A stretch of 64,000 bases of DNA from the NCBI GenBank assembly GCA_015179125.1, contig WHVA01000002.1, positions 558,001-622,000 on the forward strand, given 5' to 3'. Below, piece after piece: positions 47,306 to 57,597 of the stretch. A program made the translations under genes and the position numbers. The DNA is from Gautieria morchelliformis. Taxonomy: Eukaryota > Basidiomycota > Agaricomycetes > Gomphales > Gomphaceae. Below the pieces are notes generated by a model, which worked only from the letters and a program-made list of their open reading frames with translations, was not told the origin of the DNA and did not search any database. The number at the start of each line of letters is the position of its first letter. The first letter of the stretch is position 1.

Positions 47306-48122
47306 CACTGGAGGCATGGCAAAATTTCTCAAGTCAGGAAACCCCCTGAGAAATTCTATGGAAATTCCACGTTTCTTGAGAGTTTGCTATGATAGGAAAT
47401 TTAGAGGAAATTTAATGTTTTAGAAGAGTTTCCAAAGTTCAGGAAATTGTATAGAAATTGTAAAAATATGGCCCAGGAAATTGTGAGGAAACTGGAGCCA
47501 GAAACTGACAGTTTAACCATGATTTGCTATCTAAAGAAATCACAAGTAAATTCTAAATTTCTTCAGAGTTCTGGTAGAGGAAAATATTAGGAAATTGTAC
47601 AAATCTTGGCAGGAAATCTTGTGAAAATTTTATATTTCTCTATGATTTCCTGACTCTGGAAATTATACTAAATATTCAGTTTCTAGGCACAGGAAATTCA
47701 CAATATCTCAAAGATTTCCTGAAGATTTCCTGAGTTGGGAAATTGTCCATAAATTGGAATATTGTCTTGACCATGTGCTGACCATGCACTGACCATGCAC
47801 TGACAGCACCGGCCCCTCGCGCACCATGCGCTGAGCGTGTGCTGACAGCACCGGCCACACCAGTGCACCGTGCGCTGACCTTGCACTGACACCACCAGTC
47901 ACAGCGCATGGTGTGCTGATCCTGCGCTGACAGCGTCAGCCGCCAGCGCACGGTGCACTGACAGTGCCAGTCACAGCGCACGGTGTGCTGACCGTGCACT
48001 GACTGTGCACTAACACTGCCGGCCAACAGCACACTGTGCGCTGACACAACTGGCCACCAGCGCACTGTGTGCTGACCGTGCGCTGACAGCGCCAGCCACC
48101 AGCACACCGCCGTGCGCTGGCC
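47306..48122. mobile_element. Half copy of the fold-back element with expanded centre
   Basis: 47306-47760 matches the left arm of 29692-30727 (CACTGGAGGCATGGC onward, perhaps 93% by eye). Instead of a short centre and second arm, it runs into a GC-rich repeat built from GCGCTGACC-type units. The second arm is absent. Confidence 0.75.
47768..48122. repeat. GC-rich minisatellite
   Basis: Units around GCGCACGGTGTGCTGACCGTGC and CACTGACAGTGCCAG recur about 10-15 times in irregular order. The unit resembles the start of the fold-back element's centre (CAGCGCATGGTCAAC in inverse). Long frames across it are artefacts. Confidence 0.8.
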
Positions 48123-49429
48123 GCGCTAGGGATGACCACCGTAGCCATACATACAGCTCGTACGGGTGCCGTAACATGGTTACACTGCCGTACCATTTTT
48201 TATTTTATTTTTTTGAAGCCCATTTATTATACTGCCACCTTGGGGCAAGGCCCTATATAGGCAGTCTCAACTCAGAATGTGGAATAGAATAATCAAGGTG
48301 TTTTACATGATAGGGTATTGTAGTTACTGAAGTAAGCCAGAGATATGCTGGCACCAACATAGGATACTTCCTGTTTGTTTACAATGCCTAATCACCTTAG
48401 ATACATATCAGCAGTGGTCAGTTTCAGTAGGTCTTATATGCTGGATGCAACTCCAGGAGCCTTGTAATCCTAACACTTATCAATGTAGGTGCACTACGGT
48501 ACTGTAACTGGCCATCTGGCCCATGAGGTACCTTACAGTACCGTAAGGTATGTGTCAAGATTGGTTTTTAGGCATTAATATCATGTATTAGTGAACACAA
48601 CAAATGCCCGAATAGCTTGTGCAATGAAATATGTAGTTCGGTGAATAAGATGCACAAATAAATGTTTTAGCAGGTAAGAGGCCTGCCCGAATGGAGCTTG
48701 CCCTATCTACAGTGGTAGCAAAATGGCCCGTGACACTCAACGATGTTTAAGGGCAACTATCCCTAAACCACGGAAGTCATGTGGTCTGGCAGAGGAGGAT
48801 CCAAAGTAATAGATAAGGGCCATCCACATGACATCATGCAGGAGGCACATGCCATTCATGATGAGCATCTGTGGGTGTTGCCCCCACCTGGCAGTCCAGC
48901 TCACCACAGCAGGGGCTGGGCCATGCTGTGTGCCATGCTTAGTACTAGTGCTACACAACATCCATATATCCAATACACCCAAACACACCGCATTGTTCTT
49001 GGTCTTTAATCATAATGACCTGCAGCCACCACCTCACCTCCACCATTCCAGGCACCAACCTTATCCAACTCATGTTGCCAGTGGTCTCACACTGCCACAT
49101 CTCCTTGATATGCTAGGTAACATCTACAGGCCCCTTGCAAGTCAGTCTTCCATCCTGGCCCAATTCAAGGTCCTTGTCAGTGGCAAGGGTGGAATGGCAC
49201 AGAAAACCCAAATCAAAGGTGTTGGAATGTACATAGCCATGACCCACCATGCATGGCACATGCCCTCCCCGTCAACACATGCTGGTGTTTGGCTGTCGTC
49301 AGACTAGGACCACAGGTTGTGCATCATGACTCATGAGTCAATGAGGGACTGGAAATACAGTGAGTGGCAGGCGGCAGATGATGTCACGATGGCTTCAAGT
49401 TTGGCCATATCATGAAGCTCTGCGACTGA
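48123..49429. other. No gene recognised
   Basis: 48130-48200 has GTACGGGTGCCGTAAC-like motifs similar to the subterminal part of the hAT element. A T-run follows at 48199-48216. Frames at 48779-49307 (plus) and 48737-48988 (minus) are open but match no family I know. Confidence 0.35.
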
Positions 49430-49860
49430 GATAACCTGTACCGGATGTTTTTATACCCATATCAATAACACCTTCTCTGGGTGCTATTGAATGTAACATA
49501 AACTCATCAGGGGTTAATCCTTCTACACTATATTCATCTGAGTTTGTATGAATAGTGAAATGATTTTCTCATTGTGTGAATTTATAGGTAGATCAATCAT
49601 GGTAAACATCAAAATCCGAGGTTCTATAATATATATATATCCAATTTCCAAACTAATTGAAAAAGATCTCATTTCTGATAACATATCAATAGTCTCTTGA
49701 ATCCAGATCCTCCTTCAGCAAATTCATATCTATGATAATTATAAATTCGAAATCTCCAACAGCATCAGGTTTAAGAACTATCTTATCAATGACACTATCC
49801 ATAATCCTTGTTATCACCTCTTGTACTATCAGTTATCCTAAGTGGATGAAATTATAAAAA
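49388..49860 (-). pseudogene. Fossil of a multi-subunit RNA polymerase largest subunit
   Basis: The minus strand near 49545-49390 reads GLTPDEFMLHSIAPREGVID and then IKTSGTGYLSRRA. This corresponds to the universally conserved bridge-helix-side motif of RPB1/beta-prime (GL.P.EF..H...GREG.ID...KT..TGY..R). Upstream in the same frame lies a stretch (DFEFIIIIDMNLLKEDLDSR) that could also be polymerase-related. It is broken, with several breaks. The sequence differs from the host's own RPB1 consensus and sits in an AT-rich island, so a giant DNA virus or a cytoplasmic linear plasmid is a likelier source than the host nucleus. Source is inference. Confidence 0.55.
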
Positions 49861-49956
49861 TAATCTCTAAGCATTCTCAGCAAAAAAGAAAAGGAAAACA
49901 GATTATTGCATTCTATAATATACATAGGAGAGTAAACAGGAATACAATGGGTTGAT

Positions 49957-50112
49957 ATGGGAAGTACTGTCGATGATGATAAGGGGGATTTCAATTTTGT
50001 AGTAACTGCTTGGGATATATATAGTGATAGGAAATCTACCAAGGATCAAGACAAGAAATTATCTAAAATATTTGGAAAACCGCTCCAAGATGTTATCATA
50101 AGAATAGATTGA
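49957..50112 (+). CDS. Small unrecognised frame in the AT-rich island
   Basis: 51 codons, MGSTVDDDKGDFNFVVTAWD onward, rich in K and D, ending before TGA. It may be a remnant from the same foreign source; no family recognised. Confidence 0.2.
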   Translation: MGSTVDDDKGDFNFVVTAWDIYSDRKSTKDQDKKLSKIFGKPLQDVIIRID

Positions 50113-50384
50113 TTTTGATTGTTCTGATTTCAAAATATATTTCCAGATTTGTAGATAGTACTCATATAATAAGCAGATATTCTAAAGAAAAATATTCTTC
50201 TTACATATATTTAAAAGAGAACCTGTTTTCGTACTTAAAAGTATATAGAAGCCTATGTAATTGAATATGATATTGCATCTTTTTTGTACATGGATCAGGT
50301 TTATTGTTACTAGCTCGTATCTTGGAAGAATATGATCACGAACAATATTATGATAGAAAACAGAGTTGAGAAAGATTTTTTTGC

Positions 50385-50438
50385 ATTTAGTCTTAACAAT
50401 AGTTGTATTTCTCTATCATACTATTGTTAAGACTAAAT
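50385..50438. repeat. Perfect 19-bp hairpin at the island edge
   Basis: ATTTAGTCTTAACAATAGT (50385-50403) pairs perfectly with 50420-50438 around a 16-base loop. It lies exactly where AT-rich composition ends. Confidence 0.85.
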
Positions 50439-50681
50439 CTTAGACTTGAGGCATGAAGACAGACATGTGGATATATGGTGAGCCTCAGAGCTTTTGGCAC
50501 AACCATGTATACTTATACGCATTGAGGTTGCACAGCACTCACAGGGAGTATTAGTATACTCTACTCATGCAATTAGTGTCAGTTTTGCTCATTTACAGCC
50601 GTTTGCAGTCAAGTCTGGACTCCGACGTGCGTCGTGCTTTTTCAGCCATTTTGTAGCTACGGACACCCCCTGATTTTTCCA

Positions 50682-50986
50682 TTACAACTAGACCTTGTCT
50701 TAGCTAGCTTCCTTAATCAAAACCTCTAAGAAAGTCACCATCCACACTCTCACAAAGAGCTTTTAGCTTGGGATGCCGTCATTTGTCAGGTGCCGCAACC
50801 AGGCCTCTTCCAGCCCTTGGGTGATTTTTCCGAAGCTCCTACGCAATTTCATCACACCGGGCCTTTTAGAAACTGGAGTGCTGGTCCTGACTGAGGTTAT
50901 CACGAAGAGTTTTTGGCATTATCTCATTTCTGGTGAGTGGAGCCGTGGTTTCGTGGTTGGGGCGTCAACTCAATGTTTTTTCTCTT
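50682..50986 (+). repeat. Triplicated segment, copy A
   Basis: About 305 bases starting TTACAACTAGACCTTG. The plus strand has an open but unrecognised stretch (NQASSSPWVIFPKLLRNFI). Copy B follows directly in tandem; copy C is inverted at 51768-52101. Similarity between A and C also extends left of A to about 50591. Confidence 0.8.
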
Positions 50987-51285
50987 ACAACTAGGCCTTG
51001 TCTTAACTAGCTTCCTTAATCAAAACCTCTAAGAAAGTCATCATCCACACTCCCACGAAGAGCTTTTAGCTCGGGAAGTCATCGTTCGTCCGGTGCTGCA
51101 ACCAGGCCTCTTCCAGCCCTTGGGGGGGCTTTCTGAAGCTCCTACGCAATTTCATCACACCGGGCCTCTTAGAAACAGGAGATCTGGTCCTGGCTGAGGT
51201 TATCACGAACAATTTTGGCATTATCTCATATCTGGTGAGTGGAAAGGTTGTTTCAGGCTTGGCCCAGTGTTAGCTCAACATTCTC
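50987..51285 (+). repeat. Triplicated segment, copy B
   Basis: Tandem copy of A, about 90% alike by eye, starting TTACAACTAGGCCTTG. Confidence 0.8.
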
Positions 51286-51767
51286 TAAGTGTTCCCATGC
51301 TTTGCGGTGTTCGATTCTGGATTGAGGAGGTGCAGGGCTGGTTCAGTCACAGTGGATAGTAGGTATAGGACTGTATCTACTGAATTTCTAACATGGATGC
51401 AGGCTTTGGCTCATGTTTTCGGTGCTTGGCACGGCGTTTCTTGCTGGCCTCATACTTTAGCTACTTCTTTGCTTCAAATGACCTGCTTCCTTCGACATGG
51501 CCTAGGCAATATGCAAGCATCTTAGGGACAATGAGTCCATCTGCAAGCTGTGAGATCCTAAATAGCCTTGTCCTCGGAGCGGCAGGGTACGTGGCATGAA
51601 GACATGGCCATCAATACTGAATGGACCCTGCTCCAGTTCAGCCAACCATTCTTCAACAGGGGGAGAGAGTGTGGGATCCTCATATAAAATAGAGCAAAAC
51701 TAGACTCAATTTACTCCCCTGAGACGCCTGAGAACCACTCAGGAGGACCTTCCCATGCTCCTGCAAC

Positions 51768-52101
51768 ATGATAATGCCAAAAACTCTTCGTGATAATCTC
51801 AGTCAGGACCGGCACTCCAGTTTCTAAAAGGCCCAGTGTGATGAAATTGCATAGGAGCTTTGGAAAAATCACCCAAGGGCTGGAAGAGGCCTGGTTGCAG
51901 CACCTGACGAACGATGGCATCCCAAGCTAAAAGCTCTTCGTGAGAGTGTGGATGATGACTTTCTTAGAGGTTTTGATTAAGGAAGCCAGCTAAGACAAGG
52001 TCTAGTTGTAATGGAAAAATCAGGGGGTGTCCATAGCTACAAAACGGCTGAAAAAGCACGACGTGCGTTGGAGTCCAGACTTGACTGCAAACGGCTGTAA
52101 T
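51768..52101 (-). repeat. Triplicated segment, copy C (inverted)
   Basis: Reverse complement of 50591-50932. Copies A and C make a 1.5 kb structure with about 335-bp inverted arms; copy B and an unassigned stretch (51286-51767) lie between. It may be a non-autonomous element with long inverted ends; no target duplication was settled. Confidence 0.75.
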
Positions 52102-52298
52102 GTGAGTCAGGGTCCAGCCAGACCACCAAATGAAAATCAAATGCTACTGAATGATATTCATGCGCATTACAATAAGGTCTTGCATACTCACATCTGACAG
52201 GGTGTTTGAGACAGCCATGGGATCATGGTGTTCACAGTATTGCCTATGCATGGGCCAAGTTGTTGCACAGCCCAGGTGTGGGATGGAGAGCTTTCCTC

Positions 52299-52843
52299 TG
52301 TAGTAACTCGGTTTGGGCAAGTAGGAAGTTATATGCCAGATATGAACGGTGGGACTTGCAGGAGATTAGTAAACTATTTAATGTTCTCCTCAGTGATAGT
52401 CAACACTAGTAATATAAAGGAATGCTACCTATTTAATGTTCTACATGTTTTTTCAGGTTCATACTATGAAAGTACACTATTAAACTCACCTCCTCAGTGA
52501 TAGTCAACACTGAGGAGGGGAGGTTGCGCATGGGCTTGTTTCACTGGCATATACAAAGTTCCGGCACTTAAGCGCCCTTGAGGCACTGGTGTGCCGTGAT
52601 AAGCGCCCATAGAACGTAACATGTTAGTGAACAGCCGCAGCTCAAAAAGGAAACTTGTCCAGAAGCACCCACAAATGGTCGGTTGGACAGAACATGAAAA
52701 GGAGTAGTAATACAGCCTCAAAAAAAAATCAAAGAAAATTGTGAAAGGCATAGAATGAATGTCAGCATAGTTTCAGGTCAAAATCGAAAGAAAGAACAAC
52801 AGAAATGTTAGGTTTGAATTCTGGTGCACATATGCACCCAACA
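52299..52843. repeat. Solo LTR, 545 bp
   Basis: Begins TGTAG and ends CCCAACA, flanked by the perfect duplication TCCTC (52294-52298 and 52844-52848). Same family as 46126-46604 but diverged. Holds the 11-bp hairpin CCTCCTCAGTG/CACTGAGGAGG at 52489-52518 and a degraded copy of that motif near 52384-52412. Confidence 0.9.
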
Positions 52844-52848
52844 TCCTC

Positions 52849-53240
52849 ATCATCCTTCTCTTCACAAGCCATTACAAGACTTGACCAGAGGAACAGAGAC
52901 AGTTATCAGTGATGCTGCAGCATGGGCCATACTCCTTCATATCAAATCTGGGCAGCTGGGAATATACTGCTGCAAAACAGAATAGCATCTGAGACATTGG
53001 CACTTTCTGGGCCATAGGACATTCTGCTTCCTGAAATGAAAGATGTGTAGACCATTATTGGCACTATCAATGCTATGTTTGTGCACATTCGCTTCTTGAA
53101 TTGTTAGTTGACACTGCTGAACCCTGATGTAAGTTGGCCTGATGCAATGATGGTATGGTGTGATAGTTCATTTCCTTGCACAGCCTCAGCAGTCACCCTG
53201 CATGTTCCTCTCCACTCTGCACACAGTACATCTGGCCCCA
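52849..53240 (-). pseudogene. Unrecognised coding-like remnant
   Basis: The minus strand carries a smooth-looking protein stretch: LSHHTIIASGQLTSGFSSVN, then TNIALIVPIMVYTSFISGS and RMSYGPESANVSDAILFC, with one stop between the first two. The solo LTR at 52299-52843 inserted at its end, and coding-like sequence may resume at 52298. Family not recognised. Confidence 0.35.
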
Positions 53241-53581
53241 CCATTGATGGATGAATGTTCTATTCATGAATCAAAGTAATAACAAATTTTGAACATCGTC
53301 AAATTCGAAGCGTCACAGCATATATATATCTACCAGTTTTTGATGGTAGGGGTTGACCAAAGTGAGTAGATAGACACATCTTCTATGGCAACTGAGTGCA
53401 AAGTGCTGCACTAGATTGGAAGGGTGAGAATGGGATGGTTAATATAAGTCACTATGTCTTGCCTGCTGGTGGTTTGTATTAGAATTGCAGATACGATCCA
53501 TTAGCTTGGATGCTGTCATCACACTGTGCCATGCTGCTGGATCCTACTGGACCATTAACCAGTGCCTGAAGGAGATGCTAA

Positions 53582-55343
53582 CTACTCACTGGAGACAATT
53601 GGCCCAGCCATTTCTGCATCTCCAGGACATCCAGTCACCCAAGGAAACTCATCCAACTCTATCACAGCCGACCCAGCCTCTTCAGGTGACTGGCGGCTTT
53701 CCCGATCAACATCATTGTGCTCTAAGGTCCCAGCACTAAAATCCTGGCACAAGTGAGGGTTCCCAAATTCAGCCACTATGGCATTGTGAACACTTTGCCT
53801 GGCTACTTGGAAGCTGCTGAATGAAAAAGTGGGTAATGAGGGGTTACTAAGTTGACTGTGTCTCTCTTTGACAGTTAGATGGAACCGGCAGATAATAATT
53901 ACCGATAAGCTGTTTGTGCACTGTTAGTAAAATCATTTCTTTCTTCTTGACTTGCTAAGAAGACACCTGTTCTGAAGCCAGCTCAAGAGAAAACCAATGC
54001 TTTGCTTTATACCATAAAGCAGCTGAATTTAGCTATTTTTATGTTATGATCAATGTCCTACATACCCTCAATACCTGAAATATAAAAGATGACCGAGTAA
54101 GCTCTCAAAGATCAACAGGTTTATAAGTGACAAGACCTTAGGTATGATAGCACCAGCTAAAGTAATGGTAAGCACAAATCTGAATATGAATCAGACATGG
54201 GAAGTTTCATAGGAACAATATTCCATACCCATATCTGACAAAGCCTTACCTGTATATTAGTGATATGTCCATATATATAAACAATATGTTGTATGCTCAC
54301 CTTGGTAAACCACCAGATTAATGAGATATTTCTTATCCCAAGTGTCACCTTTCCTCCAAAGCCTCAGGGTTTGAATTGAGCTCAGAATGGTTACTATTAC
54401 AACTCCAGTGTCAAAAAGGATTCCAGTAACATTACCGAGGACAGCCACTGTCAAAGGTATTCAGTAACAACTCAGACAAATACAGGCCCCTAGATCTTAC
54501 ATCTGAAGAATTTGTTAGTATAAATCTAAGCAGAGTGTCCATCAGGACTGACAAAGTCACATTAATTTGTGAGTTAGTGGGATTGCAGTTTTCCAAAACA
54601 GATAAGTACTATATCCAGTGAAATGAATTTATGCTATTTATACAAAGTCTGCACAGGGACATACCACTGTTATGGTGATAGCACCAAGAATAAGCAGCCC
54701 AAGGACACCCAGAACTCTTTGATTCTGGGAAATAGCATATGTGCGAGCTAGCTGAAGGCCTAGATAATAAAACGTGTTGATCCTTCCACCTGAGAAATAT
54801 ATGGGTATAATCACTCACCCTGTACACCAATCAAAGAAGGAACTTGTAAAGCACCAGCTAGGTGACTTAGAGTAATACATTTCCTTTGAATATATGAGTC
54901 TCTAGGTTGTTTCTTCAAATAGAATGAAAGTCATACTAGATACTCATTCCGATCGTTAAGCGTGTTACACATGAGAGCATTGTCATAATGTACCTCGACG
55001 GACATGTCAGATAAATCAACATATATGGCAACAAGAAACAAAACCATGGGCAGGTAACGAGCGAATAAATAGAGAATGGTGCCAATTTTGACGGTCTTGC
55101 ACCAAACATGCTTGATCTCAGATGGCAGTGTGAGAAGGGTGTCATAGATGAGCAGTGCTGTATAAAAAGCTATGGAAATCATGGGATTAGATAGGGGACA
55201 TGTACGCATACCAAGCGCCGCTATGGTGGCAGAGTTGACCGCAAAACTAGTTCAGGTAAGTTCTTCTGCATCTGACTCAATGTGGTAACTACGTACGAGT
55301 CTGATAGCGCCTGGATTTCAGCCGAGGGGTCCGCCTGAGCCAT
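53582..55343 (-). CDS. DUF6533-type seven-helix membrane protein, third gene
   Basis: Probably the most gene-like locus in the window. Exons on the minus strand: 55343-55297 (MAQADPSAEIQALSDS), 55246-55212 (FAVNSATIAALA), 55169-54994 (FYTALLIYDTLLTLPSEIKH, then two helices to DLSDMSVE). A later exon near 54765-54668 reads RTYAISQNQRVLGVLGLLIL, and 54447-54301 reads NVTGILFDTGVVIVTILSSI to NLVVYQG. The last exon 53816-53582 reads SSFQVARQSVHNAIVAEFG and an acidic tail ending GPIVSSE. Introns have GT-AG ends (for example GTACGT donor at 55296). This order of helices fits the DUF6533 family. The exons around 54830-54950 and 54050-54240 are not resolved, so intactness is likely but not shown. Confidence 0.65.
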
Positions 55344-57283
55344 GATAGAGGAAGAACAACTGGAATGCAGACGAGGGACTAAGTTATGTGTAGCAATGTG
55401 GGGTTAGAGTAGCAGACCCCGGAACGTGTATATATAAGATTGTTGCCATGGGTGCTGCCAGGTCATAGATATTCACAGCATTCCATATCAGTGAGCGTTG
55501 CACGATTTTTGCCAAGGGGACGTGACAGATGGCAGATAGAATCAATTCGGCTAAGGCAGCGTAGAAGCCTGAATATTCTCGGCAAATTGTTTATTACATC
55601 GGGCTGGCATGGGCTGGAAGTGATTCAGAAACAATTTGAAGTCGAGCGGCACGTAAGTGAGTGAGCGTCAGCAGAATGTGAATGGAAGCAAACCGCGAAC
55701 AAACTCACCTAGTATGACGAAGATGACCCATTGATGGCATCGTTCCACACCGCTACATGAGGCAAAGATGATTCAGAACATGAGGAACCAGAGGGGATTC
55801 TGATCTAAAACTGCAAGATCAAGTGCCTGAGTGTGCCGCACAATTCTATGGCGATGCTAGATAGTCTCAGTAGAGGCGTCATCTCATCTTGGGAGTATTT
55901 CTGGATAAGGAAACGCGAGAAAGCTCCTAATTCGGGGTCTGACATAGGGCACAACGACATGGTCTCCGTGACATGGTGCATTCGGTGTATCAGGGAAATT
56001 TTTGTAACTGTCGTGACTAAGAATGTCTGCTACCCTAGAACACACAGTACAGTATCGGGTTAGCCTGAATTGGATTCAATGTCAGACACAAACGTGGTTA
56101 AACAGCACATTTCCTTGGAATTTCGTAATGGTTCCTTGCATTGCGTGGTCGACAGGATACTAGTGGTCTTGAGGGAAGCATGGGGTGCTACCAAACTAAG
56201 ACAAACAGCACACCGCATGACTCGGCAGTTACAACAAGCAGCATGATACAGACACGGACACAGACAACAAGCCCGGACATCGTCGTCTTTACATGGTACG
56301 CACATGTCGTCCCTCCACCCCCTCATTTTTCACGGCATTACCAGGCCGTCCATCCTGCATGACGCGTTTGCTGCTTCTCCACCACGCCTCGCCATCCATC
56401 CATCCGCCAGTATGACTCAGACCCAGACACAAACACAGACCCTGGAGATGCCGGATGGTACGTCCCGTTGCCCAGTCCCTCATTTCTATCGAACGCCACT
56501 CGTGGCTCCCTTGGCTCCACCCTTCCGCCACTCACATCCCGCACCGCCCTCACATCCCGCAGCGGGCCCTTCCCGCCTTCGTCCACCGGGCACGAGCTCA
56601 TAAAGCTCTTCTTCCCAACCTGTCCCCCGAGCGGCGGCCCCTTCCCGTACCACCCGCACGCACATCGCGACACGAGGACGCGCGCTGCCCGTGCGAGGAG
56701 TGTGCCCGGGGCGAGCTCGAGAAGAATAGGCAGCGAGCGAGCTCGCGCGTGGCGCGGGACGTCGGCGTGGTCGGGCGTGTAGGAGCGCGTTTTTCGGGGG
56801 CGGGAACGCAGCCGGGCGCGCGAGGACACCGACACCCCCAGACGGTGGGAGTATTTCAAGACGGCGCCCGGGCGGGAGTTCAGCGGTGGTACCGAGCACG
56901 GCCATGCTGGCGCACCGCACATCCCCGTACCCCCGCACACACCCCGCCGCCGCCCACAACAACTACAGCCGCAGCCGTAGCGCCGCAAGCCCCCTCACCA
57001 CCGCCCACCACAGCCTTACCTGCACACTTGCCCTTATCCGTCCCCCCCCCCCCCCCCCGCTGCCGCGCAGGCAAATACACGAAGCGCGTCTTCGTACACC
57101 CGCCCACCACGCCACTCGGAAACAGGAACGGGAATGGACCCGCGCCAAGTACGCGCACATGCTCCCCCGCCGCACGCGCACGCCTACCTGGCCTCGCCTC
57201 ACCCCCCGCGCCCGCATGTACACACTGACCCGCCGCAGCACTTGAGCTCCAACGCAAACGCAAACGCGAACGCAAGCCACACC
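55344..57283. other. Intergenic; becomes very GC-rich after 56450
   Basis: The left part should hold the promoter of the membrane-protein gene; no box was identified. The right part is GC-rich with open frames on both strands, including a 257-codon plus-strand frame at 56455-57228 (proline- and arginine-rich, no family). A run of 17 C lies at 57042-57058. The frames are most likely a composition effect; a spliced gene cannot be excluded. Confidence 0.4.
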
Positions 57284-57380
57284 TGTGAGAATCTGAGTTC
57301 GAAGGTAACCAACGGGTAAGGTTTACCTTCGAATTCAGCCGCTATGTAGCTACTGGGAGCTGACTAATCGACAGATAATA
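57284..57380 (-). repeat. Solo LTR remnant of the 102-bp copia B family
   Basis: Begins TGTGAGAATCTGAG and follows the copia B LTR to GACAGATAATA, including the internal hairpin (GAGTTCGAAGGT ... ACCTTCGAATTC). The last bases (GACA) are lost and no target duplication was found. It lies about 70 bases from the Helitron end, separated by a GGGTCCTGG repeat (57387-57425). Confidence 0.8.
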
Positions 57381-57459
57381 CCGTCACGGGTCCTGGCGTG
57401 GGTCCTGGTGTGGGTCCTGGTGCCGGGGTGCCGAGTTTGGTGGTGGCACTAGGTGGGTA

Positions 57460-57476
57460 CCCGCGCTTCGCGCGGG
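57460..57476 (-). terminator. Helitron 3'-terminal hairpin
   Basis: CCCGCGC and GCGCGGG pair perfectly around TTC, seven bases inside the CTAG terminus. This is the sharpest of the four terminal hairpins in the window. Confidence 0.88.
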
Positions 57477-57597
57477 GGTGTAGGTCAAACGCATCGGTAA
57501 GGTCAAGTGCATTGGGGAAAATAAAAGTAACCAATTTGCATCAAGTAAAATCAAGTAACACACATAAACCATATGAAGAGAAGTGGATATAATAAAA

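Larger units (their letters stand above)
49430..50440. other. AT-rich island of foreign composition
   Basis: About 70% A+T by eye, in contrast to the GC-richer neighbours, with repeated TATATATA. Holds the RNA-polymerase fossil, a 51-codon plus-strand frame, and ends at a 19-bp perfect hairpin. Probably one inserted, decayed piece of foreign DNA. Confidence 0.5.

Noticed and set aside
47676-48196. Long minus-strand frames
   Set aside because: They lie wholly in the GC-rich minisatellite, where several frames are open at once.
49430-50440. Mitochondrial DNA insert (NUMT)
   Set aside because: AT content fits, but the multi-subunit RNA polymerase motif is not encoded by fungal mitochondrial genomes.
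56338-57280. Several 100-250-codon frames on both strands
   Set aside because: Region is very GC-rich, stops are rare in all frames, and none shows a family motif or consistent exon structure.
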